DNA from: an uncultured Faecalibacterium sp.
Lineage (GTDB): Bacteria > Bacillota > Clostridia > Oscillospirales > Ruminococcaceae
Direction: 5' to 3'
NCBI GenBank assembly: GCA_937880095.1
Contig: CALFLK010000013.1
Span: 248,001-312,000 of the forward strand
Length of the DNA: 64,000 nt
Part shown: positions 33,131 to 41,044 of the stretch, piece after piece
Numbering within the stretch: position 1 is the stretch's first letter
Layout: each line of letters starts with the position of its first letter
Translations under genes and position numbers: made by a program
The notes under the pieces: generated by a model
Told to the model about the DNA's origin: nothing
The model's input: only the letters and a program-made list of their open reading frames with translations
Database searches by the model: none

Positions 33131-33901
33131 TTATCCAATGATTTGTGCCGGGTCCAGATATTTACCGTCCTGTTCGATTTCCAGATGGACATGGCTGCCA
33201 ACTGCCGTTTCGCAGGCAATGCCGCCTACCTTACCCACTGGCTGACCGCAGGTTACATCTTCACCTACTTTTACGTCTGCAACCACACCATACAGCCGCC
33301 AGGTGCGATTCTCAGCATCGATCAGTTCCAGCATTCCGCCCCAGTTTCCGCTATCCTTGACAACTGCCACCTTACCGGATACCGGTGCCTTGACCGGATT
33401 GCCAATCGGGCAGGCGTAATCTGTACCATTATGGGTGCGCCAGTCCTCCAGCGTTTCATTGTAAACCAGTTCATCACCGCTAAACGCCTGTACCACCGAG
33501 CCAGACACCTGCGGCGCGTACGAGGCACTGCCCGCATCTGCAGGCGCGGTTGACTCGCTGGGCTTTTCGCCAGGTTTGCCAGCAGAAGACGCCCCAGACG
33601 ATGCACCCGAGGAGGAACGCTCCCCACTGGAAGATCTCTCTTCCGGGATGCCCTCGGCGCGCCCTGCCACATCGAATCCCATGTTCCATTCGTTTTCCTC
33701 CCATTCCGGCTGGGTCTGCGGCGAAAGCGGCGCAGGCTCCTCCTGTTGTTTTTGCTGTTCTGTCACAGGCGGAACCTGCCGATTCAGCTCACTCTGGATG
33801 GTGCGTACTGCCCATGCTCCGGTTACAACCGCTGCACAGGCACACAAGACCACCGCACACACCATACCGTGGTCCCGCAGAAAATCCCGCATTTTTTCCA
33901 T
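33131..33901 (-). CDS. spoIIQ: SpoIIQ-like LytM/M23 membrane protein
   Basis: A 256-residue single-pass protein: membrane segment about 13-32, a Ser/Gly/Pro/Glu-rich linker (about 45-128), then a LytM domain. DELVYNETLEDWRTHNGTDYACPIGNPVKAP closely resembles clostridial SpoIIQ, the forespore partner of SpoIIIAH in engulfment. All zinc ligands of M23 peptidases are kept: His157 and Asp161 (HxxxD) and His237-x-His239. Unlike B. subtilis SpoIIQ it could therefore be catalytic. A sigma-F-like promoter (33953-33982) supports a sporulation role. A general cell-wall endopeptidase is the alternative. Confidence 0.75.
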   Translation of the reverse strand: MEKMRDFLRDHGMVCAVVLCACAAVVTGAWAVRTIQSELNRQVPPVTEQQKQQEEPAPLSPQTQPEWEENEWNMGFDVAGRAEGIPEERSSSGERSSSGASSGASSAGKPGEKPSESTAPADAGSASYAPQVSGSVVQAFSGDELVYNETLEDWRTHNGTDYACPIGNPVKAPVSGKVAVVKDSGNWGGMLELIDAENRTWRLYGVVADVKVGEDVTCGQPVGKVGGIACETAVGSHVHLEIEQDGKYLDPAQIIG

Positions 33902-33952
33902 TGCTATTTCTCCGTTCCATATTTTTCTCTGATACTTAGGCGGCTTTGGTCA

Positions 33953-33982
33953 TAGTGTGCGGCAATGTGCGGGAAAATATAC
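33953..33982 (-). promoter_or_regulatory. Possible sigma-F-type promoter
   Basis: Minus strand GTATA (33978-33982), exactly 15 bases, then CCGCACACTA (33953-33962), which fits the A-n-A-H-T-R part of the sigma-F -10 but not its leading GG. Its place upstream of a SpoIIQ-like gene is what makes it worth listing. Confidence 0.35.
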
Positions 33983-33993
33983 AAGATAAAAGG

Positions 33994-34027
33994 AAAAGCC
34001 GCCCATGCTTTCACATGAGCGGCTTTT
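33994..34027 (-). terminator. Intrinsic terminator of the BI-1 gene
   Basis: Stem AAAAGCCGC (33994-34002) with GCGGCTTTT (34019-34027), minus-strand T flank. Confidence 0.85.
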
Positions 34028-34043
34028 GTTATTCCAATCAAAC

Positions 34044-34760
34044 TCAGTCGTCGCGGCTGCTTGCGAACATACGCACCACATACAGGAAGATGTTGATGAA
34101 ATCCAGATACAGCGACAATGCACCATAGATTGCGGATTTCTCCAGCGTTGCAGCGTCGCCGCTGAACCACTGGTAGCTGTGCTGCAGCATCTGTACGTCG
34201 CGTGCAGTAATCAGCATAAACAAGCCCAAACCAACTGCGCTGTATAGCATACTGGTCATAAAGCTCATACCGAACAGCAGACCAACAAAGCTGCAAACCA
34301 GCATAGCAACCAGACCTGCAGTCAGCATCGTACCCCAGCCCATCAAATCACGGCTGGTCTTTGCACCATACACAGCCATAATACCAAAGTACAGTGCTGC
34401 TGCCAAGAACGCCATGACCATCGTGCTCATATCGAACATAACGAAGTAAATGCTCAATACCAGACCATTCAATGCAGAATAGCCCAAGAACAACATACGG
34501 GCTGTATTGACCTTCAGGCTGTTGACCCGTGCACTCAGCACAAATACCATTGCAAACTCAACCAGCGTCAGCGGCAGATACAGCGAATGCACCATATAAA
34601 TCAGATTGGTATAAGCCACCGTATACGCTACCGCAAAGGTCATCAGCAGACCGACTGTCATCCAGCGGAAGGTTCGGCTCAGATACTGGTCATAGCTCAG
34701 CGACATACCGTAGTTTGTATTCTGTGCGTTGTAGTTATAGGAATATCCTTGATTATTCAT
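34044..34760 (-). CDS. Bax inhibitor-1 / YccA-family membrane protein
   Basis: A 238-residue protein with seven predicted membrane spans and a Tyr/Asn/Gln-rich N-terminus (MNNQGYSYNYNAQNTNYG). The transmembrane-BAX-inhibitor motif family pattern is clear, including the C-terminal ALSLYLDFINIFLYVVRMF segment (family YLDxINLFLxLLR). Relatives include the pH-sensitive calcium channel YetJ. The start at 34760 has GAGGAG 8 bases upstream; the frame's earlier ATG (34805) lacks an RBS. Confidence 0.92.
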   Translation of the reverse strand: MNNQGYSYNYNAQNTNYGMSLSYDQYLSRTFRWMTVGLLMTFAVAYTVAYTNLIYMVHSLYLPLTLVEFAMVFVLSARVNSLKVNTARMLFLGYSALNGLVLSIYFVMFDMSTMVMAFLAAALYFGIMAVYGAKTSRDLMGWGTMLTAGLVAMLVCSFVGLLFGMSFMTSMLYSAVGLGLFMLITARDVQMLQHSYQWFSGDAATLEKSAIYGALSLYLDFINIFLYVVRMFASSRDD

Positions 34761-34784
34761 ATGTTCATCTCCTCTTTTCTTGCC

Positions 34785-34813
34785 AAGATATCCTGTTTCA
34801 CCCAATTTGTCAA
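34785..34813 (-). promoter_or_regulatory. Promoter of the BI-1 gene
   Basis: Minus strand TTGACA (34808-34813), 17-base spacer, TATCTT (34785-34790). Confidence 0.65.
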
Positions 34814-34845
34814 GATTTCTATCATTTCCTAATGCCTGTGCATTA

Positions 34846-34854
34846 TGGTATAGT
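34846..34854 (+). promoter_or_regulatory. Candidate extended -10 promoter of hemW
   Basis: TGG-TATAGT about 47 bases before the hemW start; the -35 region (TTTCCT) is poor. Confidence 0.4.
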
Positions 34855-34900
34855 ATAAAATAAAAACATGAAACGATTATGAAGGAGCTGTAATTCTTTT

Positions 34901-35983
34901 ATGGCACTGGGTCTTTACTATCATATCCCTTACTGCTTTTCCAAATGCCGCTACTGCGATTTTTACGCAGCCCCCGGCAAACGACAGGTTCCCGATGCCT
35001 TTGTACAGGCACTTTTGCGGGAACTGGATGCTTTTGGTGGCGGCGAAGCCCTGCACCCCGACACCGTCTATTTCGGCGGTGGTACCCCCAGCCTATTATC
35101 CCCGGAGAGTGTGAAACAAATTCTGGATGCTTCTCATCCGGCTCCCGGTGCGGAAATCACGCTGGAAGCCAACCCGGAAACCGTCACACCGGAAAGTCTG
35201 GCTGCATTCCGTGCCGCCGGCGTAAACCGGATTTCCTTTGGTGTACAGAGCGCCCGTGACAGTCAGCTGCGCACGCTGGGTCGTCCGCACAATGCTGCAC
35301 AGGCACGCGCTGCTTTTGCGACAGCACGCGAGGCAGGTTTCACCGAAATTTGCGGTGACATCATGCTGGCTCTGCCCTATTACACCCGCGAAGAATTCGA
35401 CGAAACGCTGGCACTGATTCAGGAAGGCGGTGCGACCCATATTTCCGCCTATCTTTTGAAAATCGAGCCGGATTCCGCTTTTGGCAAAAATCCGCCAGCA
35501 GGCTTGCCGGATGCAGATGCTGCCGCTGACTTTTACCTCTACGCCGTCAGCCAGCTGGAAAAGGCTGGCTATCACCAGTACGAAATCTCCAACTTTGCCC
35601 AGCACGGTCACGAGGGCAAGCACAATATGCTTTACTGGAACTGCGAGGACTATCTGGGCATTGGTCCGGCAGCACACAGCGCTATGGGCAAGCAGCGCTT
35701 TTATTATCCGCAGGATACCGACGCGTTTATTCGCGGGGAATGCGCACCTGTCATGGATGGTGATTGTGGTCCCTTGGACTATCTGATTTTGCAGCTGCGT
35801 TTGACCCGTGGTCTGAATCTGGAAGATTACTACCGCCATGGCGGTAAACCTTTTACACCCGCGCAGGAAAAATTCCTGCAACAGTGCGTGGAAGTGGGTT
35901 ATGCCCGCTATGACGGAAAGACCTTGGCACTCACCCCCGCCGGGTTGATTGTGCAAAACAGCATTCTGGCACAGCTTCTATAA
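34901..35983 (+). CDS. hemW: Radical SAM heme chaperone HemW (coproporphyrinogen III oxidase-like)
   Basis: A 360-residue radical SAM protein. Cys12, Cys16 and Cys19 (CFSKCRYC) hold the [4Fe-4S] cluster, followed by FGGGTPS and the C-terminal HemN-type domain (EISNFAQHGHEGKHNMLYWNCEDYLGIGPAAHS). The short N-terminus and one-residue variant (CRYCDFY) mark HemW, a heme-insertion chaperone, rather than the true oxidase HemN. It is monocistronic, read away from the BI-1 gene, and ends at a bidirectional terminator. Confidence 0.93.
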   Translation: MALGLYYHIPYCFSKCRYCDFYAAPGKRQVPDAFVQALLRELDAFGGGEALHPDTVYFGGGTPSLLSPESVKQILDASHPAPGAEITLEANPETVTPESLAAFRAAGVNRISFGVQSARDSQLRTLGRPHNAAQARAAFATAREAGFTEICGDIMLALPYYTREEFDETLALIQEGGATHISAYLLKIEPDSAFGKNPPAGLPDADAAADFYLYAVSQLEKAGYHQYEISNFAQHGHEGKHNMLYWNCEDYLGIGPAAHSAMGKQRFYYPQDTDAFIRGECAPVMDGDCGPLDYLILQLRLTRGLNLEDYYRHGGKPFTPAQEKFLQQCVEVGYARYDGKTLALTPAGLIVQNSILAQLL

Positions 35984-35985
35984 GA

Positions 35986-36016
35986 AAAAGCCTCACCGAA
36001 ATAGGGTGAGGCTTTT
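35986..36016. terminator. Bidirectional terminator between hemW and the ECF-like gene
   Basis: Stem AAAAGCCTCACC (35986-35997) with GGTGAGGCTTTT (36005-36016). T-rich flanks on both strands. Confidence 0.9.
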
Positions 36017-36035
36017 CATTTTCATTTTCATTCTT

Positions 36036-36572
36036 TTATGCTTCGTCTGCCAAACCGGGTACTTTTTTCAGTACCTGCCAAATCAGGAAAAATACCACAC
36101 AGCCAATGGCTGCGGTATACAGCTGGGTCATGCCGAACATGATCTTGACGGTGGCATCAATGCCCTTTGCTACCAGCTTTGCACCAAAGAACGGCAATAC
36201 TACCCAGCTGGTCAGTGCTGTCATAATCAAACCTTTGGAAACCGCAGCTGCGACAAGACCCGGAATACCCATAGCAGGCTTACGCAGCAGCCATGCAACC
36301 AGAACCAGCACGCAGTTGCCAATCATCACAACAGGCAAAATCTGCGGGCACAGCTTCATCGGGCCGGGTGCGTTGATGAGAAACACCAGCAGCGGATTCA
36401 AAATTGCCACCAGCAAACCGCCGGGCAAGCCGACCGTCATGGCTGCTACCAAAAGTACCGTATTCACCAGCGGACCCTTGACCCACTGACCTGTGACGAA
36501 TAGCTGAATCACCACACACAGCGCCAGCAAAACCGCTGTGCGCACCAAAAATTTTACAGGTTCCTTTTTCAC
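36036..36572 (-). CDS. Small membrane protein, ECF-transporter S-component-like
   Basis: A 178-residue protein with about five to six membrane helices. Size, the N-terminal KKEPVKFLVRTAVLLALCVVIQL helix and the motif VNTVLLVAAMTVGLPGGLLVAILNPLLVFLI resemble substrate-binding S components of energy-coupling factor transporters, but no substrate signature is recognised. The start is GTG with GAGAGG upstream. An unrelated small permease is possible. Confidence 0.6.
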   Translation of the reverse strand: MKKEPVKFLVRTAVLLALCVVIQLFVTGQWVKGPLVNTVLLVAAMTVGLPGGLLVAILNPLLVFLINAPGPMKLCPQILPVVMIGNCVLVLVAWLLRKPAMGIPGLVAAAVSKGLIMTALTSWVVLPFFGAKLVAKGIDATVKIMFGMTQLYTAAIGCVVFFLIWQVLKKVPGLADEA

Positions 36573-36608
36573 CAGAATCCCTCTCCTTCTAAAAAGCAGT
36601 ATTTTTTA

Positions 36609-36637
36609 TTGCGCTCTGTTGGAAAGTTTACTATAAT
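36609..36637 (+). promoter_or_regulatory. Promoter of the Crp/Fnr-like gene
   Basis: TTGCGC (36609-36614), 17-base spacer, perfect TATAAT (36632-36637), about 43 bases before the start. Confidence 0.65.
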
Positions 36638-36679
36638 ACAAATAGAAATTCCGTTGCCGGTGCAACAAAGGAGATACTT

Positions 36680-37366
36680 ATGGACTATACCGCTATCCTA
36701 TGCAGCACCAGCTTATTTTACGATATTCCGGAATCCGAGCTGCCTATCCTTTTGAAGCATCTGTGCCCTGTTCTGCACAGCTGCGGCAAGGGTGAAATCC
36801 TGTTAGAGTACGGTCAGCCCTGTACTGCTATGGGCATTCTGCTTTCCGGTCAGATGGAAGCCTGGCGTCCTTTGTCGAATGGGGATCGCATCCCTACGAC
36901 GCAAATGGGGCCGGGCGGTATTTTTGGGGACGTACTGGGCGGTACCCAGCTAAGCAGTCCTGTTACTGTACAGATGACAGAACCCGGTCAGGTTTTGTTT
37001 TTTCCGTACGAACGGCTGCTGACGCCTCCTGCGGATTCCATCTCTGCCTACAGTAAGCTGCTGCACAATCTGGTTGGCTCGATCGGCAACAAATACTTTT
37101 CCTTGATGACCCGGGTAGAGCTTCTGACCTTAAAAAGCCTACGTTCCAAAATATGTGCATATCTTTTGTACTATGCGGAGCAAACAGGTTCCAACACTTT
37201 TTCTGTATCCCACTCCCGCACTGCTATGGCAGAATATCTGTCCTGTGAGCGCAGCGCCTTATCCCGGGAGCTCTCCCGAATGCGGGCAGACGGGCTGATC
37301 GAAACCTACAAGAACAGCTTCAAACTGCTGGACTGCGGGCAAATCGAAAAACTGGGTCGTATCTAA
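36680..37366 (+). CDS. Crp/Fnr-family transcriptional regulator
   Basis: A 228-residue protein with a cyclic-nucleotide-binding-like beta barrel (about 20-110: GKGEILLEYGQPCTAMGILLSGQMEAWR), a dimerisation helix (115-150), and a C-terminal winged helix (MAEYLSCERSALSRELSRMRADGLIE). Cysteines are scattered and do not match the FNR iron-sulphur cluster pattern; the cAMP-binding Arg/Ser signature is also absent, so the effector is unknown. AAAGGAG precedes the ATG. It lies 41 bases before the glycosyltransferase gene with no terminator between, so may be co-transcribed. Confidence 0.9.
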   Translation: MDYTAILCSTSLFYDIPESELPILLKHLCPVLHSCGKGEILLEYGQPCTAMGILLSGQMEAWRPLSNGDRIPTTQMGPGGIFGDVLGGTQLSSPVTVQMTEPGQVLFFPYERLLTPPADSISAYSKLLHNLVGSIGNKYFSLMTRVELLTLKSLRSKICAYLLYYAEQTGSNTFSVSHSRTAMAEYLSCERSALSRELSRMRADGLIETYKNSFKLLDCGQIEKLGRI

Positions 37367-37407
37367 ATCTGTAAAACACAAACTTTTTTGTTATCGGAGG
37401 ACTTCTT

Positions 37408-38382
37408 ATGTCAAAACCAATACTTTGGATGGTCATTCCCTGCTATAATGAGGAGACCGTACTGCCCATTACCGCACCCATGTTCCGCAAGGAGCTGGCG
37501 GATTTGGTAGCGGAAGAAAAAATCAGCGATGAAAGCCGCATCTGCTTTGTAAACGACGGCTCCAAAGACAAGACTTGGGAGATCATCGAGGACCTGGCAA
37601 AACAGGACCCCCATTTCATCGGCATCAGCCAGAGCCGCAACCGCGGTCATCAGAATGCTGTTCTGGCAGGTCTGATGGAAGCACGGGACAACTGCGATAT
37701 TACCATCTCCATCGACTGCGACGGTCAGGATGACATCCACGCCATGCATGAGATGGTTGACGCTTATCTGGATGGCTGCGAAGTGGTTTACGGTGTGCGT
37801 GCAAAGCGTACCACTGACACCTTCTTCAAGCGCTTTACCGCTGAAGGTTTCTACCATATTATGAACTGGATGGGTGCAGACATTGTCTTTAACCATGCCG
37901 ACTACCGCCTGATCAGCGCGCGGGTTCTGAATCACTTTGCAGACTTTAAGGAAGTCAACATCTTCCTGCGCGGTATGGTTCCGCTGGTCGGCTTCAAGAG
38001 CACCAGCGTTTATTATGACCGCGCCGAGCGTATTGCCGGTGAAAGTCACTATCCGCTGAAAAAAATGCTGGCGCTTGCCTTTGACGGCATCACCAGCCTT
38101 TCCGTCAAGCCCATTCGCATGATTTCCGCTATGGGTGTTATCATCAGCGCACTGAGCTTCCTTGGTATTCTGTGGGCTGTGATTCGTGCTTTTGCAGGTC
38201 ATGTGGTAGCCGGCTGGGCATCCACCATCTGCATCGTCTGCTTTATGGGCGGCATCCAGCTGCTTTGCTTGGGTGTCATCGGCGAGTATATCGGCAAGAT
38301 TTATATGGAAACCAAGGCCCGCCCCCGCTATATCATCAGCGACCGCACCTGGGCCCCTTATGAAAGAGAGTATAAAGGATGA
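37408..38382 (+). CDS. Family 2 glycosyltransferase, CsbB/GtrB-like (polyprenyl-phosphate sugar synthase)
   Basis: A 324-residue protein: an N-terminal GT-A domain (VIPCYNEETVLP, FVNDGSKDKTW, the catalytic-site ISIDCDGQDD and an RxxxD..K-type region) followed by two C-terminal membrane helices (about 235-260 and 270-295). This layout is that of GtrB, CsbB and dolichol-phosphate-mannose-synthase-like enzymes that load a sugar onto undecaprenyl phosphate. It is a likely donor source for the GT-C enzymes of the neighbouring cluster, such as YfhO at 50610. It overlaps the next gene by 4 bases. Confidence 0.9.
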   Translation: MSKPILWMVIPCYNEETVLPITAPMFRKELADLVAEEKISDESRICFVNDGSKDKTWEIIEDLAKQDPHFIGISQSRNRGHQNAVLAGLMEARDNCDITISIDCDGQDDIHAMHEMVDAYLDGCEVVYGVRAKRTTDTFFKRFTAEGFYHIMNWMGADIVFNHADYRLISARVLNHFADFKEVNIFLRGMVPLVGFKSTSVYYDRAERIAGESHYPLKKMLALAFDGITSLSVKPIRMISAMGVIISALSFLGILWAVIRAFAGHVVAGWASTICIVCFMGGIQLLCLGVIGEYIGKIYMETKARPRYIISDRTWAPYEREYKG

Positions 38383-38972
38383 CAAAACAAAGCTGGAAAG
38401 GCAGCACACTGCTCAATCCCGAACCGCCGGTACTGGTATCCTGCGGCGGCATGGATAAACCCAATCTGATTACCATTGGCTGGACAGGTACCATCTGCAC
38501 CCAGCCCAGCATGGTATCTATCAGTGTACGCCCGGAGCGTTACAGCCATAAGCTGCTGTGCGAAACTGGTGAATTTGCCATCAATCTGCCCACTGAACCG
38601 CTGACCCGCGCGGTTGACTGGTGCGGTGTACGCAGTGGTAAGGATTACGACAAGTTTGCTCAGATGGGTCTGCACGCCGCCCCCGGCAGCGTATTGAAAA
38701 ACTGCCCCATCTTGGAGGAAAGCCCGCTGAATCTGGAATGTCGTGTGACACAGCGCATTCCGCTGGGCAGCCACGATTTGTTTCTGGCAGAAGTTGTTGC
38801 AGTGGATGTGGACGAAAAGCTCTTGGACGAAAACGGTAAACTGTGCCTGAACCGAGCAAAACTGATTGTTTACAGCCACGGCGATTATCTGGCCTTGGGT
38901 CGTAAACTGGGCACTTTTGGTTACAGTGTCCGCAAGAAAAAGCGTACCCCGCCCCGCGCCGGCCGCAAATAA
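38379..38972 (+). CDS. Flavin reductase-like (FMN-binding split-barrel) protein
   Basis: A 197-residue cytosolic protein of the flavoredoxin/flavin-reductase-like family: PVLVSCGGMDKPNLITIGWTGTICTQPSMVSISVRPERYSHKLL is the FMN-binding region, followed by EFAINLPT. The start overlaps the glycosyltransferase stop (ATGA), so the two are translationally coupled despite no obvious shared role. Substrate unknown. Confidence 0.88.
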   Translation: MTKQSWKGSTLLNPEPPVLVSCGGMDKPNLITIGWTGTICTQPSMVSISVRPERYSHKLLCETGEFAINLPTEPLTRAVDWCGVRSGKDYDKFAQMGLHAAPGSVLKNCPILEESPLNLECRVTQRIPLGSHDLFLAEVVAVDVDEKLLDENGKLCLNRAKLIVYSHGDYLALGRKLGTFGYSVRKKKRTPPRAGRK

Positions 38973-38985
38973 GAGATTCCAAAAC

Positions 38986-39026
38986 AAAAGCACCTGCTTT
39001 GAACATTGGTCAAAGCAGGTGCTTTT
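38986..39026. terminator. Bidirectional terminator at the end of the glycan operon
   Basis: A 17-bp perfect stem, 38986-39002 with 39010-39026 (core GCACCTGCTTTGA), T-rich on both strands. It ends the plus-strand flavin reductase transcript and the minus-strand 22-kb gene train. Confidence 0.92.
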
Positions 39027-39485
39027 TTATGCATCCGATTTCTTTTTCGGTTTTGGTTTGGGCAGCGGCATACCCATTACGATGGTCATACCCAATGCAA
39101 TCGCCAAAGCGATCTGCAAGGTTTGCATTCCCTTTTGGGCAAGCATTGGGTCATTCATAATGAAATAATAGGCGGTATAGTAAATACCTGCACCGGGCAC
39201 CAGCGGAAAGATTCCGCTAATCAAAAAAATCGTCACAGGCGCCTTATGCTGAATTGCAAAAAATCGTGCCAATGCTGCCAGCGGAATCGTCGCTATCAGC
39301 GATGCCAATGCAGGGCCCTGACCAAACTGAATCGCCAAACCGTAAGCGGCCCAGCCCACTGCGCCTACCAAGCCGCAGGAGAAATACTCTCGTTTCGGAA
39401 CGGCAAATACCAGCGCAAAACAGGTCGTAGCTGTACCCGCCAGCAGCGCTTCCCACAAAAGCTTCAAAATTTCAGCCTGATTCAT
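39027..39485 (-). CDS. Threonine/serine exporter, small subunit (YjjB/DUF3815-like)
   Basis: A 152-residue membrane protein with about four to five helices, matching the C-terminal half of ThrE (REYFSCGLVGAVGWAAYGLA, GIFPLVPGAGIYYTAYYFI). The start codon shares one base with the upstream stop (TGATG). A longer upstream frame (to 39722) lies in the partner gene and was rejected. Works with the following subunit as a split exporter. Confidence 0.88.
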   Translation of the reverse strand: MNQAEILKLLWEALLAGTATTCFALVFAVPKREYFSCGLVGAVGWAAYGLAIQFGQGPALASLIATIPLAALARFFAIQHKAPVTIFLISGIFPLVPGAGIYYTAYYFIMNDPMLAQKGMQTLQIALAIALGMTIVMGMPLPKPKPKKKSDA

Positions 39486-40273
39486 CACAGCATTCCTCCC
39501 ATCCAGTGAGCATACAATGCCATGACAATACCGGCACCACCGGCAATGCTGCCACCAACCAGCAGAGCATCCATCATACGAATAGAACCCGACAGATAAT
39601 CCGAATTGGCAAAATCGCGAATACCCATGGTAAATGCCACACCGGGTGTCAAAATCATCAATGCACCGATTGCGGCTCGGTTTGCATCCAAACCAAACAT
39701 CGTACACAACAGCAAGCTGCAAACCGACACCAGTGCTGAACCGGTCATTTTCTGGAAAATGCTGTGGGTATGCCGACGGTCACACCAAACCAAATACCAT
39801 GTCAGCATAAAACCAGAAACAGCCGCTACAGCACCCTCTGCAAAGGTCGCGCCAAACAGAACTGCCAGACAGCACGCACCCAGTGAACAAACCAGACTGC
39901 GCGCCCAATTAGACGGCTGTGGAATCTGTGCTGCTGCCTCCAACTGCTGTTCGGCTTCTTCCAGCGTTACTTTGCCCTCTGCAATATGGCGGGAAAGGCT
40001 GTTGACCGCATCCACACGCCCCAAGTGTACCCTATGCTCCGGAATATTCCATACTTCGCTGATGGTTCCACCCTCTGCGCAGGCAAAAATACCATTGGTC
40101 AGCACATACACATGAAAGTCCTGCAAGTGAAAGCTCTTTGCCATGATCTGCATGGTCTGCTCTACACGGAATACTTCAGCGCCGTTTTCCAAAAGCAGCT
40201 GACCTGCTTTCAGCACCAAATCCAGAATCCGGCGTCCGCTTTCGCTTCCAGGGGTTGGATCAATATTTTCCAC
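39485..40273 (-). CDS. Threonine/serine exporter, large subunit (YjjP/DUF1212-like)
   Basis: A 262-residue protein: a soluble N-terminal domain (GQLLLENGAEVFRVEQTM, the ThrE signature) followed by about five membrane helices (LMILTPGVAFTMGIRDFANSDYLSG). Start is GTG with GAGGGAG upstream; it overlaps the end of the cytidylyltransferase gene by 14 bases, so the exporter pair is part of the glycan operon's transcript although its role looks unrelated. Confidence 0.88.
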   Translation of the reverse strand: MENIDPTPGSESGRRILDLVLKAGQLLLENGAEVFRVEQTMQIMAKSFHLQDFHVYVLTNGIFACAEGGTISEVWNIPEHRVHLGRVDAVNSLSRHIAEGKVTLEEAEQQLEAAAQIPQPSNWARSLVCSLGACCLAVLFGATFAEGAVAAVSGFMLTWYLVWCDRRHTHSIFQKMTGSALVSVCSLLLCTMFGLDANRAAIGALMILTPGVAFTMGIRDFANSDYLSGSIRMMDALLVGGSIAGGAGIVMALYAHWMGGML

Positions 40274-41027
40274 GAATGTTCTCCCTCACTTGTGCAAAGT
40301 CCTTATCGTGTTTGTAAAGGTAATCGGCAATCACTTCCATCAGCTGGAAGTCTTCTTCCGAGTCGATATCCAGAATACCAGTGTCTTTCATCAGGGACAA
40401 ACCAATCTTGCCATCCCACAAAATACCAGTGGTGTTGTTTGCCAAGAAATCACGGCGGAACACATAGATGCTGGCATTGATGTCATAAATAGACGGAGCC
40501 TGCTGGCGTGCGGTAAAAGGAGAATCAATGACCTTTACCACATGGTCGTCCTTTGCTGCAACCTGATTAAAGTAGGGGTTGCGGCGTGCTTCGGTACCGG
40601 AGAAAACCAGATCCAAATCGGTACGGCGATCCTTGATGCGGTAAGCAGATGCAATATCCTTTGCGGTACGCAGGGGGCTGGTGATATCCAGATCCATCAC
40701 ATAATCATAGGTGCAGCCGTTCTTTTCTTCCATGCGAGCCAGACTGTCCTGAAATACTGCCATCTTAGGCACCGTATCCTTACCCAGTTCTTCGCCGCGA
40801 GGCAGGAAAGTCACTTCCGGATAGCGAGCCGCTACCAGATCTGCCAGCTGCTGGCTGTCGGTATTCAGGCAGATATCCACCTGTACATCCGTCATTCCCT
40901 GCATAAACAGTTCTGCTGCAGACAGCGTATAGTAAACCAGCGGACGACCGCAGAAGGTTTTCAGATTTTTATTCTTAAAGCCTTTGCTGCCTGCACGGCC
41001 GCAAATCGTAATCAGCATTTTTTTCAT
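40260..41027 (-). CDS. CMP-nonulosonate (acylneuraminate-type) cytidylyltransferase
   Basis: A 255-residue nucleotidyltransferase of the NeuA/LegF/PseF type, which activates a nine-carbon sugar acid with CTP. It opens with MLITICGRAGSKGFKNKNLK, close to the family (A)RxGSKxxxxKN pattern, and has YVMDLDITSPLRTAKDI and DINASIYVFRRD. GGAGG is 9 bases before the ATG at 41027, better than the ATG at 41036. Position after NeuB- and NeuC-like genes supports a legionaminate or sialate substrate; LegF versus NeuA cannot be separated by sequence reading. Confidence 0.9.
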   Translation of the reverse strand: MKKMLITICGRAGSKGFKNKNLKTFCGRPLVYYTLSAAELFMQGMTDVQVDICLNTDSQQLADLVAARYPEVTFLPRGEELGKDTVPKMAVFQDSLARMEEKNGCTYDYVMDLDITSPLRTAKDIASAYRIKDRRTDLDLVFSGTEARRNPYFNQVAAKDDHVVKVIDSPFTARQQAPSIYDINASIYVFRRDFLANNTTGILWDGKIGLSLMKDTGILDIDSEEDFQLMEVIADYLYKHDKDFAQVRENIRGKY

Positions 41028-41044
41028 GGTTTCCATCCTCCAAT

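Noticed and set aside
34901..35983. Oxygen-independent coproporphyrinogen III oxidase HemN
   Set aside because: The short N-terminus and the HemW-type cysteine motif context indicate the heme chaperone HemW, not the oxidase.
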